A program made the position numbers and the translations under genes. Below are positions 1-7,666 of a DNA stretch of 64,000 nucleotides, piece after piece. Every line of letters begins with the position of its first letter. Within the stretch, counting starts at the first letter, position 1. The notes under the pieces are model-generated. The model made no database searches. It saw nothing but the letters and a program-made list of their open reading frames with translations, and had not been told where the DNA came from. Source of the DNA: SMWD01 sp002729875 (GTDB lineage Bacteria; Pseudomonadota; Gammaproteobacteria; Steroidobacterales; GCA-2729495); contig DASCMH010000007.1 of assembly GCA_036010905.1 (NCBI GenBank), positions 1 to 64,000 on the forward strand. Direction: 5' to 3'.

Positions 1-69
1 ACTTTTTGCCTGTTATCGCTGATTATTTTCGTGCCTTTGTCGACGAAACTGAAAGCCGCCGGTTACTGA
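1..69 (+). CDS. C-terminus of a membrane protein (partial)
   Basis: Frame 1 is open from the left edge to a TGA at 67-69. The 22 readable residues are a hydrophobic stretch (LLSLIIFVPLS) followed by a short basic tail (TKLKAAGY), which looks like a last transmembrane helix and cytoplasmic tail. The beginning lies outside the window, so the family cannot be named. A chance open frame of this length is also possible. Confidence 0.4.
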   Translation, partial: TFCLLSLIIFVPLSTKLKAAGY

Positions 70-83
70 TTAGCTCTTAAGTT

Positions 84-150
84 TCAGACAAAAAAAGCGC
101 CGAAACGGTTTTTTACCTCGGCTAAGGGGAGCCAAGTAACCGTTCGGCGC
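84..150 (-). terminator. Intrinsic terminator, long branched stem, minus strand
   Basis: Bases 97-110 and 138-150 pair in a 13-bp GC-rich stem with one bulged A. The loop holds a second small hairpin (120-123 with 130-133). Read on the minus strand, the stem is followed by seven U (91-96 plus neighbours), the layout of a rho-independent terminator. It would end transcripts coming from the FGGY kinase and ZIP-like genes, about 350 bases beyond the kinase stop codon. Confidence 0.65.
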
Positions 151-505
151 AGTGGGGAAACGCGTTGGAGGTTCGCGCCGCTTCCCATTAACATAATGTA
201 ATATAAAGGCGGAAATGAAGCAATGACCAGAACAGGTTAATTGTTATGATATTTAATCGTCGGCATGACCAATGGATAGCTCAAATTCACATATAAACTA
301 TTGATTAGTATAATAAATAAATCAAGCCCCTCAGGGTCAGCAAAATAATGGTTCATCATCATTCGCTACCAATCGGCTTTTTAGACGGTGACACGCATAA
401 TTTATTATGTAAAACGCATAGCGTACCCGCTCATACCCAACCCAAGCACGGATGCATCGTTGTGCTGATCTTTTCCCCAGCGATGCCTATCACCCAGAAC
501 AAGGG
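151..505. other. Intergenic, AT-rich, no gene recognised
   Basis: This stretch between the terminator and the kinase stop codon is clearly richer in A+T than the genes around it. I see no convincing start/RBS pair or conserved protein. On the minus strand it is the 3' untranslated part of the kinase transcript, if the terminator at 84-150 is the one used. Confidence 0.4.
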
Positions 506-1927
506 TCACGATCGAGACCGATAAATCTCCGCACACCACCCCCGCCAGCGTTCGAATTTCTCGACCAGGTATCTACCGGCAGCACCCGGTGTCACTGTCT
601 CGAAATCCGGATCTGCAAACGGCGGCAATCCGCCGACCAACCGGGCCGCACCAAGCAAGGTCGCCTGCGGCTCATCAAGGCAGCCGACCGATCGATTGAG
701 TAGTGCCGCAAGCCCGGCAACGACGGCCGGTTCATGCGCCAACCCGCCCGCTACGAGCACCCGACCCGGTAATTCAGCATCATTGAGACCGAGTAATATC
801 TCATACACCCTGAACAACAGACCCTCAATACATATTAACCGCTGCTCCGGGCGGGCCAGCTGATTGGCCTGCGGTGACAGGGTCAGCCCAATATCGGCTC
901 GCCAGTGCGGCGCACCAACACCACTTTGATCCGGAATAACAAACGCGTTGGGAAAGCAATCGACCGGCGGCAAAGAAGTCGGTCCCGGGCCGAACCGGTC
1001 AAGCGCCGGACCCACGCCGTTGATGGTTCCTTCGAGTGCAAACCGGGTGCCATATTCGCTTGAGACCAACACCGGACCCGTCAGGTATCCGGGTCTGCGA
1101 ACGCTGGACCCAGCGGCCGGTTGCATGACGAATGCCCCGGTACCGAAATTGATCAGGCACTCCGATATCGATGAAAGATCGGCACGGGTCACGGCCACCA
1201 CGCCAGCCGACTGATCGGCAATTGAACCCCGTAATTCCAGGCCCATGGCCTGTAAAGGGCTACCTTGCAGGCTGCCAGTGACCTCTGGCAACGCCGTCCA
1301 CGGAATACCATAGATTGCCAACAGCTCAGCGGACCAGTCACCGGCATCAATATCGTACATCGCAGTACGTGCAGCCATGGTGACATCGGTCTGATGATAC
1401 GCACCGCCCGACCAGTGCCAGGTTAACCATGCATCCAGATTGCCAAACAAGGCGTCACCCGATTGCAGCCGGTCGGCAAGCTGCCGATCAGCGGCAAGCA
1501 TCGCGGCCAGTTTTGGCCCGGCATAATGGGGTGACAGTAACAAACCCGTGCGCCTGATCAGGAGCGACTCTATATCGGCATGTTGTGCGCACCAGTCCCC
1601 TGCACGCCGGTCCTGCCAGGACACGACCGGCGTCAGGGGAGCACCAGTGTGACGATCCCAGATCAGGAATGTCGATCTCTGGCTAACCAATCCGAGTGGT
1701 AACGACTCTTCTGCCGAGGCCGATGCGAGCAACTTTTCGATGCCGTGCAGATACTCTTCAGGCCGTCCTTCACGCAGCAGGCCGTCACCGGACAACACCG
1801 GGGCCGCCACATCCTGCACTGCGACGAGATCCCCGCCAGCATCGATTGTGCCAAGTTTAAAGCGGGTGCTGCCGAGATCAAGCGCCAACGCATGAGCTCG
1901 GTTGGCAGGTGCTGCCTGGCCGGTCAT
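506..1927 (-). CDS. FGGY-family carbohydrate kinase
   Basis: The 473-residue protein should phosphorylate a sugar, polyol or related substrate with ATP in the cytoplasm. The N-terminal FGGY domain opens with the phosphate-binding ALDLGSTRFK (residues 15-24) and has SWQDRR at 103-108. The putative catalytic base is Asp238 in ADQSAG, in the place of the GDQ motif of glycerol kinase. The C-terminal ATPase lobe shows NFGTGAF (260-266) and LVAGGLAHEP. It is shorter than GlpK (about 500 residues) and has no GlpK signature, so the substrate is unknown. It lies 6 bases downstream of the ZIP-like gene and is probably cotranscribed with it. No sugar transporter is nearby. Confidence 0.85.
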   Translation of the reverse strand: MTGQAAPANRAHALALDLGSTRFKLGTIDAGGDLVAVQDVAAPVLSGDGLLREGRPEEYLHGIEKLLASASAEESLPLGLVSQRSTFLIWDRHTGAPLTPVVSWQDRRAGDWCAQHADIESLLIRRTGLLLSPHYAGPKLAAMLAADRQLADRLQSGDALFGNLDAWLTWHWSGGAYHQTDVTMAARTAMYDIDAGDWSAELLAIYGIPWTALPEVTGSLQGSPLQAMGLELRGSIADQSAGVVAVTRADLSSISECLINFGTGAFVMQPAAGSSVRRPGYLTGPVLVSSEYGTRFALEGTINGVGPALDRFGPGPTSLPPVDCFPNAFVIPDQSGVGAPHWRADIGLTLSPQANQLARPEQRLICIEGLLFRVYEILLGLNDAELPGRVLVAGGLAHEPAVVAGLAALLNRSVGCLDEPQATLLGAARLVGGLPPFADPDFETVTPGAAGRYLVEKFERWRGWCAEIYRSRS

Positions 1928-1933
1928 GCGCTA

Positions 1934-2668
1934 TTAAAAATATACATATAGCGCGACGAGTCCCAGGATAATACCGATCCGGTCCGGCCATTTCTCCAGC
2001 GCAATACCCCGATGTTCATGCGCTTGCTTATGATGACCGGGCTCATAGATAACAACATGCAATATTGACCCGGCGACGAAAGCCTGGAACCAGGCAATGC
2101 CGGAACCCTGCAGGCTCGATACAAAACCGGATCCCACCATGTATCCGATGACGGTTGCCCCGGCCAGAGCCATGAGCACCGAGACCGCAACCGTTCGCCC
2201 CAATATAGGAAACAGCAGATACCAGACCGCCAGACCCAACGGAAACCTGTGCAGGATGACTGCCATGGCCAGGTATTCGCCTCCTTCGCGATGGCCCAAA
2301 TGCCACCAGGTTTCCGCACCGGCTCCAACCAATGACGCGCTTGCAAGCGCGATCCCGTCGATGCCGGCGTGCACCGCAAGCCCGATTATGCCCAGCAACA
2401 GAATTAACAAATGCACCTGCTTCTCAAGACCATCAAACAGACGCTCCAGGCTGACAGGAAAAATGAGCCCCAGTGCGGCAAATCCCCAGGCAAAAATGCC
2501 GCCAGCACCGATGGCTTGCGGCATGATGCCGAAACACAGCAATCCTGCGATGGTGATAAACGAGAAACCCTCGAGAATCTTGAACGGCCGTGGACCAACC
2601 CGGGCAAATTGAAAGAGTATCGGCCCGAGAATCAGCGCCACGAGACTGGCTAGGAGTAACATCTGCAC
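1934..2668 (-). CDS. ZIP-like metal permease
   Basis: A 244-residue, very hydrophobic protein with about eight predicted membrane helices. Two helices carry the polar signatures seen in ZIP transporters: HAGIDGIALAS with His100 and Asp104, and ILHRFPLGLAVW with His140 and Pro143. These resemble the HN-x-x-DG and HE-x-P-x-x metal-site helices of ZIP TM4 and TM5. A further His and Glu occur near the C-terminus (ILHVVIYE), followed by a His-rich loop (GHHKQAHEH). Divalent metal uptake or export is therefore likely, but the TM5 motif is degenerate and the metal is unknown. The start is GTG at 2668 or ATG at 2662; neither has a strong ribosome-binding site. It is the first gene of a pair with the FGGY kinase. 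Confidence 0.6.
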   Translation of the reverse strand: MQMLLLASLVALILGPILFQFARVGPRPFKILEGFSFITIAGLLCFGIMPQAIGAGGIFAWGFAALGLIFPVSLERLFDGLEKQVHLLILLLGIIGLAVHAGIDGIALASASLVGAGAETWWHLGHREGGEYLAMAVILHRFPLGLAVWYLLFPILGRTVAVSVLMALAGATVIGYMVGSGFVSSLQGSGIAWFQAFVAGSILHVVIYEPGHHKQAHEHRGIALEKWPDRIGIILGLVALYVYF

Positions 2669-2756
2669 GATGCTACACGATCAGGCTAATAACTGTTATC
2701 CGTAGCGTTGATGGAATACTATGCCGGGGTCAGTTTACTGCCAAGGTAATACCCTA

Positions 2757-3605
2757 ATGACAACAATTGTGCGCACCCTGATCATACTCCTGCTTTGTCT
2801 GCTCACCACCGCTCCGGGACTGGCAAGGGATACGCTAACGGCACCGACCGTACTGATCACCGGATCGAACCGGGGTATCGGACTGGAATTCGCCCGTCAA
2901 TATGCGGCACTCGGCTGGCAGGTTATCGCCACCTGCCGCACACCCGACAGCGCGGACCAATTACAGGATTTAGCCGCTCAATACCCGCATCTGAGCATTG
3001 AACAACTGGACATCACGGATCATGCCGCAGTTGATGCGCTGGCGGAACGTTACGCAGATCTCGCTATTGATGTCCTGCTCAACAATGCCGCCCTGCTCGG
3101 CCCGCGCGACAAACAAGTGCTGGGTAATATGGATTATGAATTATTGCGCCGTATCCTTGAGGTCAATACCGTTGGCACCCTTAAGGTTACCGATGCTTTT
3201 ACCGCACATGTCGCCGCCAGCCGGCAGAAAAAAATTATTACCCTCGGCAGTCGAGCCGGATCGATCCAGATGCTCAATTCACCCCCGGATTTCTATGCCT
3301 ACCGGGCCAGCAAGACGGCACTGCATTTATTGATGAAAAATATCTCACTGGCGCTGGCCGAACGGGGCATACTGGTTGGCCTGATCAACCCCGGGCTTGT
3401 CGACACTCGCGGGCTGGCGCAAATCGGACCGGATGACCCGGTTCCCGATGACTTCAAGGGGGTCGTCCGGTTGCTCCGCAGCGGGGTGCTGAAACTGACC
3501 AGCCCAGCAGAGGCTGTCGACCAGATGATTGCACTCATAGCAAACCTGAGCGCTGAACAAAGTGGCGTTTTTCTGGATGCCGATGGCCAGGTTCTGCCCT
3601 GGTAA
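2757..3605 (+). CDS. Short-chain dehydrogenase with secretion-type N-terminus (SDR-A)
   Basis: The 282-residue protein is a classical SDR, an NAD(P)-dependent oxidoreductase. It has the cofactor motif TGSNRGIG, NNAA in place of NNAG, the tetrad Asn in EVNTVG, Ser165 (LGSRAGS), Tyr182 and Lys186 (YRASK), so it should be catalytically competent. The N-terminus (MTTIVRTLIILLLCLLTT, then APGLARD) looks like a Sec signal peptide or membrane anchor, which is unusual for an SDR. The ATG at 2757 is chosen because AAGG lies 10 bases upstream and the signal starts there; an upstream in-frame ATG at 2721 is less likely. The substrate is unknown. A close paralogue, SDR-B, lies at 4883-5695. Confidence 0.85.
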   Translation: MTTIVRTLIILLLCLLTTAPGLARDTLTAPTVLITGSNRGIGLEFARQYAALGWQVIATCRTPDSADQLQDLAAQYPHLSIEQLDITDHAAVDALAERYADLAIDVLLNNAALLGPRDKQVLGNMDYELLRRILEVNTVGTLKVTDAFTAHVAASRQKKIITLGSRAGSIQMLNSPPDFYAYRASKTALHLLMKNISLALAERGILVGLINPGLVDTRGLAQIGPDDPVPDDFKGVVRLLRSGVLKLTSPAEAVDQMIALIANLSAEQSGVFLDADGQVLPW

Positions 3606-3622
3606 GCACAGTTAAAACTGCC

Positions 3623-4078
3623 ATGATCGATCCTGCCTGGGAAGGCAAAGTCCAGTTTTATGAACTCGTCTTCGGTACGTGGCTGATCTATATTTTCCTG
3701 GTATTGATGTGGGAACGCGTCCTCAGGGCCAAAAAAGCAGAGTGGATCTATGTTCTGATCACCTTTCTCGGCGCAAGCTTTTTCTGGATTAACCATTACT
3801 TGCAGCATGCGCCGTTCTATAGCTGGTTGCTAAACGGATATACGCTGGTATTTTTCATTATTTATTACGCTATCTGTGTCCACCACGAGGCTCGATCCAT
3901 CGCCTGGAAGATTGCCGCCACCCTGTCCACAATTGTATTCACGGTCGCATTCATCCTGTTCGAAAATATTGCCCGCTATTTAGTCGACGATCGTGGTGTC
4001 AATGAATTCTGGGTCATGCTGATCGCTTATTTCGGTTTTATCGGATTGATTGGCTGGCGCAGCAAAGCCAATCACTAA
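3623..4078 (+). CDS. Small four-helix membrane protein, unknown function
   Basis: The 151 residues contain four hydrophobic segments (about 15-31, 43-58, 68-84 and 97-112), with a fifth near the C-terminus (about 127-143) that may also span the membrane. I recognise no family. It starts 17 bases after SDR-A on the same strand, so cotranscription is likely. A functional link to the SDRs is only an inference from position. Confidence 0.65.
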   Translation: MIDPAWEGKVQFYELVFGTWLIYIFLVLMWERVLRAKKAEWIYVLITFLGASFFWINHYLQHAPFYSWLLNGYTLVFFIIYYAICVHHEARSIAWKIAATLSTIVFTVAFILFENIARYLVDDRGVNEFWVMLIAYFGFIGLIGWRSKANH

Positions 4079-4170
4079 TTCACAATACATTCACCAGAAA
4101 ATCGACTCGTCGGCAGTTGCATTAACATGGATCATTCTCCTACACGCTTTTTCATACCAGGAGAAATTTC

Positions 4171-4953
4171 ATGGCAAAGTGGCTCTTATTTGCATCCATC
4201 CTGTCAATCACCGTATCCGTCAGTTCACAGACTTTCGCTGCAACCCTGACAACTGCAAACCTTACCCCCAACAATCTCGTCATCACCGAATACCTGGCAA
4301 ACCCGGTTGGCATGACGGATGCCGACGGTGAATATTTTGAAATCTTCAACACAACCAGCCACTCAATTGATCTTGGCGGGCTCGTGGTGCGCGATGACGG
4401 CACAAATTCTTTCACGGTCACGGCATTGCTGCTCGCGCCGCAAAGTTTCGCCGTGTTCAGTAACTCGGATGGCACCTCACTCGGCATCACCCCGGACTAT
4501 ATGTATGGCGGCAGCATGACACTGACCAATACAGCCGATGAAATCGGTTTGTACAGACAGGACGGTATGGCAATACACCAACTCATCTATACCGATGGTG
4601 ATTTCTTTGGCGCCGGGATAGCCCATGAACTTGACGTGCTGAACTGGACAACACCCGCTGTCGTCAACGGGCCGGCATCAGGGGCCGACTTCATTGCCGC
4701 AAGCGCGCTGCTACCCTTTAATAACAACGGTTCACCGGGGCTGGCCGGTAATACGACTATCAATCTGGCGGCAGTTCCGCTACCGGCAAGTGTCTGGATG
4801 TTCGGCTCAACGCTGGGTATGCTTTGCTGGCTGCGACACAAGGTAGGCAAAGCAGCGCACCTTGCCCTGGAGGCCCTGACCCATGATAGACAAACAGGTT
4901 CCAATGGTCTGGATAGCCTTGGTGCTGCTAACGCTGCACCAACCGGCCGCTAG
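4171..4953 (+). CDS. Lamin-tail-domain protein with VPLPA-CTERM sorting tail
   Basis: A 260-residue exported protein. It has an N-terminal signal peptide (MAKWLLFASILSITVSVSS, cleavage near TFA), then a lamin-tail (LTD) beta-sandwich: VITEYLANP, DGEYFEIFN, IDLGGLVVRDDG, FAVFSNS and TNTADEIGLY are the typical strands. Near the C-terminus VPLPASVWMFGS, a hydrophobic run and LRHK match the VPLPA-CTERM sorting signal recognised by exosortase systems. Such tails normally end just after the basic cluster, but here about 35 further residues follow and overlap the start of SDR-B by 71 bases. An AGGAGA site precedes the ATG. No exosortase lies in the window. The likely fate is the outer surface or extracellular matrix; the function is unknown. 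Confidence 0.75.
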   Translation: MAKWLLFASILSITVSVSSQTFAATLTTANLTPNNLVITEYLANPVGMTDADGEYFEIFNTTSHSIDLGGLVVRDDGTNSFTVTALLLAPQSFAVFSNSDGTSLGITPDYMYGGSMTLTNTADEIGLYRQDGMAIHQLIYTDGDFFGAGIAHELDVLNWTTPAVVNGPASGADFIAASALLPFNNNGSPGLAGNTTINLAAVPLPASVWMFGSTLGMLCWLRHKVGKAAHLALEALTHDRQTGSNGLDSLGAANAAPTGR

Positions 4954-5695
4954 TCAGCCGGTTGCAACTGAATTCGATGCGGGTAAGCCGACAGTACTGA
5001 TCACCGGGGCCAACCGGGGCCTCGGCCTCGAGTTCTCTCGTCACTATGCAGCCGGTGGCTGGAATGTCATCGCCAGTTGCCGGCAGCCCGTTATGGCCCT
5101 GGAACTGGCCGCACTGGCCGGTAAATTTCCACGCGTACGTATTGAGCAACTCGATGTCACCAGCGATCAACAGGTTCTCGCACTGGCTGAAAAATATCGC
5201 GGTCAACCGATCGATGTATTACTGAACAATGCAGGTATCTACGGTACGCTCGAAAAGCAGACACTCGGCAGCTTTGATTACGAAGAACTTAAACGGGTCT
5301 TTGACGTCAATACGATTGGTTCGCTCAGGGTCAGTGAGGCTTTTCTGGATCATGTGCTGGCCAGTGAACAGAAAAAAATTATCAGCCTGGGTGGTGGGAT
5401 GGGTACGCAAAGCATCGGCAGGTTATTCGGTGGTCATTATTTCATCAAGATGAGCAAGTCTGCTCACCTGATGGCAATGGGCGTATTACAAAAAGACATG
5501 CAAAAAACCGGACTCATCGTAACGATGATTTCTCCGGGCCGCGTCGATACACAACTCATGCGTGATTCCGGCTGGACCGGATCATCGATCAGCGCAGAAG
5601 AAAGTGCCCGCCTGGTCATCGAGCAAATCGATAAAATTGATGCCACGATGAGCGGACGGCTGATCCTCTATAACGGCAAGATCATCCCATGGTAA
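4883..5695 (+). CDS. SDR-like protein with degenerate active site (SDR-B)
   Basis: The 270-residue protein is a paralogue of SDR-A over its whole length, with TGANRGLG, NNAG and DVNTIG. The catalytic Ser and Tyr are missing: the aligned positions are Gly171 (SLGGGMG) and Ile188 (IKMSK), while Lys192 is kept. The cofactor-binding half looks intact, so it may bind NAD(P) without performing normal SDR chemistry. The N-terminus (VPMVWIALVLLTLHQPAAS) is again signal-like. GGAGG sits 9 bases before the ATG at 4883, which supports that start despite the 71-base overlap with the lamin-tail gene; ATG 4904 is the alternative. A regulatory or partner role for SDR-A is conceivable but unproven. Confidence 0.8.
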   Translation: MIDKQVPMVWIALVLLTLHQPAASQPVATEFDAGKPTVLITGANRGLGLEFSRHYAAGGWNVIASCRQPVMALELAALAGKFPRVRIEQLDVTSDQQVLALAEKYRGQPIDVLLNNAGIYGTLEKQTLGSFDYEELKRVFDVNTIGSLRVSEAFLDHVLASEQKKIISLGGGMGTQSIGRLFGGHYFIKMSKSAHLMAMGVLQKDMQKTGLIVTMISPGRVDTQLMRDSGWTGSSISAEESARLVIEQIDKIDATMSGRLILYNGKIIPW

Positions 5696-5722
5696 GGAAC
5701 CGATACCCCGGCAGCATGGGAA

Positions 5723-6115
5723 TTACGGCATTTTGAACTGCCCGCCACCCGCACCGCCACCCGCACCGCCGCTGCCGGCTTCGGGCACGATAATTGATGA
5801 TGACTGCTCCCGACGCATTTCTTCGAGCCGCTTGACCGTCTCTTCCATGGATTTGTTCGCCCCCTCGCCAAACATCTCCGCAGCCTCGCTCAGGGAGGTA
5901 GCTGCAAGTTCAAAGCTCAACGGCAACGGACCGGCGCGCGTCATCAACTGCGTCTGGCCGACAAAAAGCACTTCACCACCTTCAACCGGCTGACCTTCAC
6001 CATCCACCTCCGTCAACCGTTGAATAGTCCCGACCTTGCGATCGGTGAACATCTCCTCCTTGAAGAGGCTGTTGCCATCCATGGTGACCTCAGTTTCTAA
6101 ATTTTCATCAGCCAT
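5723..6115 (-). CDS. Small acidic protein of unknown function
   Basis: 130 residues from the ATG at 6115, chosen because AAGGAAAA precedes it and the protein then starts with the acidic, cytosolic-looking MADENLETEV. Residues 10-80 look like a compact beta-rich domain (FTDRKVGTIQRLTEV, EVLFVGQTQL). A predicted helix with charged repeats follows (SMEETVKRLEEMRREQ), then a Gly-rich tail (GSGGAGGGAGGG) ending in QFKMP. There is no signal peptide or membrane segment. I do not recognise the family. It is divergent from srkA, with only 62 bases between the two start codons, so the two promoters must be close together or overlap. Confidence 0.7.
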   Translation of the reverse strand: MADENLETEVTMDGNSLFKEEMFTDRKVGTIQRLTEVDGEGQPVEGGEVLFVGQTQLMTRAGPLPLSFELAATSLSEAAEMFGEGANKSMEETVKRLEEMRREQSSSIIVPEAGSGGAGGGAGGGQFKMP

Positions 6116-6177
6116 TGTCCAGTTTTCCTTGTTTGCCAAATATCCATAATTGTAAAGAAAGTATAAGCTATTTACCC

Positions 6178-7173
6178 ATGCAGACACCTGATGATGCCAC
6201 CCTTGCCTACCTGGGACTCACCCCCGACGATATTCTAACTGCCGTCGAAAGCCTGGGTTACAGCTGTGATGGACGATTTCTGGCCCTGAACAGCTATGAG
6301 AACCGTGTCTATCGGGTCGGTATCGAAGGCGGAAGCCCGATGGTGACAAAATTCTATCGTCCGCAACGCTGGACCGACGAGGCGATTGTCGAAGAGCACC
6401 AATTCTCGATTGAACTGGCGGCACGGGATGTTCCGGTTGTAACCCCCGTTGAACAGCACGACACGACGCTGCATCGGCACAGCGGGTTTCGCTTTGCCCT
6501 GTACCCGTATCACGGGGGCAGAACGCCCGAACTGGATAACATGAACCTGCTGCGCCAGATCGGCCGCCTTGTCGCTCGCCTGCACCTGGTCGGCGCAACT
6601 AAAAATTTCAGCGCCCGGCCAACACTCGATGTTGAGTCGTTCGGCCACCGCTCGCACAACTACCTGCTCGAGAACGACTTTATCCCACCTGATGTTGCTG
6701 AGGCTTACACAAGCACCTGCGAACTGATATTCGAAGGCATTACACGCTGTTACGAACTGGCCGGATCAGCACGTTTCATCCGCCTGCATGCAGATTTTCA
6801 TCCGAGTAACGTACTGGTCGATCAGGACGTGGTGCATATCGTCGATCTGGATGATGCTCGCATGGGACCCGCCATTCAGGATCTGTGGATGTTCCTGTCA
6901 GGCAATCGCGAAGAACAAACGCCCCAGCTGGAGGAATTACTAAGCGGTTATACGGAATTTAATTCTTTCAATGCCGGTGAATTACACCTCATCGAGGCAC
7001 TACGCACGCTGCGCATCATGCATTACGCTGCATGGATTGCCCGGCGCTGGCAGGATCCGGCTTTCCAGCGCGCTTTTCCATGGTTCGATACCCGCAAGTA
7101 CTGGGACGAACATATCCTGACCCTGCGCGAACAGGTAGCACTGATGTTTGAGGAACCACTGGAGTGGCGCTAA
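6178..7173 (+). CDS. srkA: Stress response kinase SrkA (YihE/RdoA)
   Basis: A 331-residue cytoplasmic Ser/Thr kinase of the APH fold, close to the 328 residues of E. coli SrkA, which counteracts stress-induced death by phosphorylating protein targets. The catalytic loop is LHADFHPSNVLV with Asp206, and the metal-binding segment is VDLDDARMGP with Asp223. The ATP-contacting lobe carries NSYENRVYRVG. The start at 6178 (MQTPDD) is used rather than the upstream 6115 because it matches the family N-terminus. In enterobacteria srkA precedes dsbA; here no dsbA follows. Confidence 0.9.
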   Translation: MQTPDDATLAYLGLTPDDILTAVESLGYSCDGRFLALNSYENRVYRVGIEGGSPMVTKFYRPQRWTDEAIVEEHQFSIELAARDVPVVTPVEQHDTTLHRHSGFRFALYPYHGGRTPELDNMNLLRQIGRLVARLHLVGATKNFSARPTLDVESFGHRSHNYLLENDFIPPDVAEAYTSTCELIFEGITRCYELAGSARFIRLHADFHPSNVLVDQDVVHIVDLDDARMGPAIQDLWMFLSGNREEQTPQLEELLSGYTEFNSFNAGELHLIEALRTLRIMHYAAWIARRWQDPAFQRAFPWFDTRKYWDEHILTLREQVALMFEEPLEWR

Positions 7174-7607
7174 TCCGGGAATCAAGGTAATTGGTAATGT
7201 GACCATCACCATGTGCGACTGCTGCAGATCGTAACCCATTCGCTCAAGCCTATTAGAACTGCAACAACAGCCCGAACCGACCGGTTCGGCTATCATTTCG
7301 CTGCAGCGAACCGGCACAATACAGATACCCGCGCCCCGCAGGCTAACGACTCGAATTAGTTGGGGAGCTGAATACCTGAACCAACGCCTTGTACATAGCC
7401 TCTGGCGGGTGACCACTAACAGGCAAGGAATCCTTCTCAAGGTAGCTTTTTACCGCGCAGCGCGGTATAAAGCTCGTTCGATAATACATAATATTAATGA
7501 TATTGCCTTACTGACATGCATTGCTTTCTGCTGTCCGGATCCGATCACATTGGTCCTGTTGCGTTAAACGATTCTCTTCAGACTGGCAACTTTGGACCAA
7601 CGTGTTT
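7174..7607. other. Intergenic region upstream of the RRM gene
   Basis: About 430 bases without a credible gene. It holds the inverted repeat at 7445-7473 and, at its right end, the promoter/operator palindrome at 7608-7636, both listed separately. If transcription began further upstream, the RRM gene would have a long leader, as many cold-inducible RNA-binding protein genes do. Confidence 0.4.
7445..7473. repeat. 13-bp inverted repeat
   Basis: The arms 7445-7457 and 7461-7473 pair with one mismatch around a CAG loop; the core TACCGCG / CGCGGTA is perfect. No T-run follows on either strand, so an intrinsic terminator is unlikely. It could be a protein-binding site or an RNA hairpin in the leader of the RRM gene. 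Confidence 0.5.
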
Positions 7608-7636
7608 TTGACACAAACTTGTGTCATGCACATAGC
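7608..7636 (+). promoter_or_regulatory. Promoter with overlapping 18-bp palindromic operator
   Basis: TTGACA at 7608-7613 is a perfect -35 box. It is overlapped by the perfect palindrome TGACACAA-ac-TTGTGTCA at 7609-7626. The -10 position, 17 bases after the -35 box, is the poor match CATAGC at 7631-7636. The layout suggests that a dimeric repressor bound to the palindrome would block RNA polymerase. The RRM start codon is at 7667. The regulator is not identifiable from the window. Confidence 0.5.
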
Positions 7637-7666
7637 ATGGAGGCCCGGAAACGGGTCAGGAATGAT

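Noticed and set aside
97..150. Possible riboswitch on the plus strand
   Set aside because: The T-run belongs to the minus strand and fits a terminator; no known aptamer consensus is seen.
2721..2756. Upstream ATG of SDR-A as the real start
   Set aside because: The residues before the signal-like segment are not typical, and AAGG is placed for ATG 2757.
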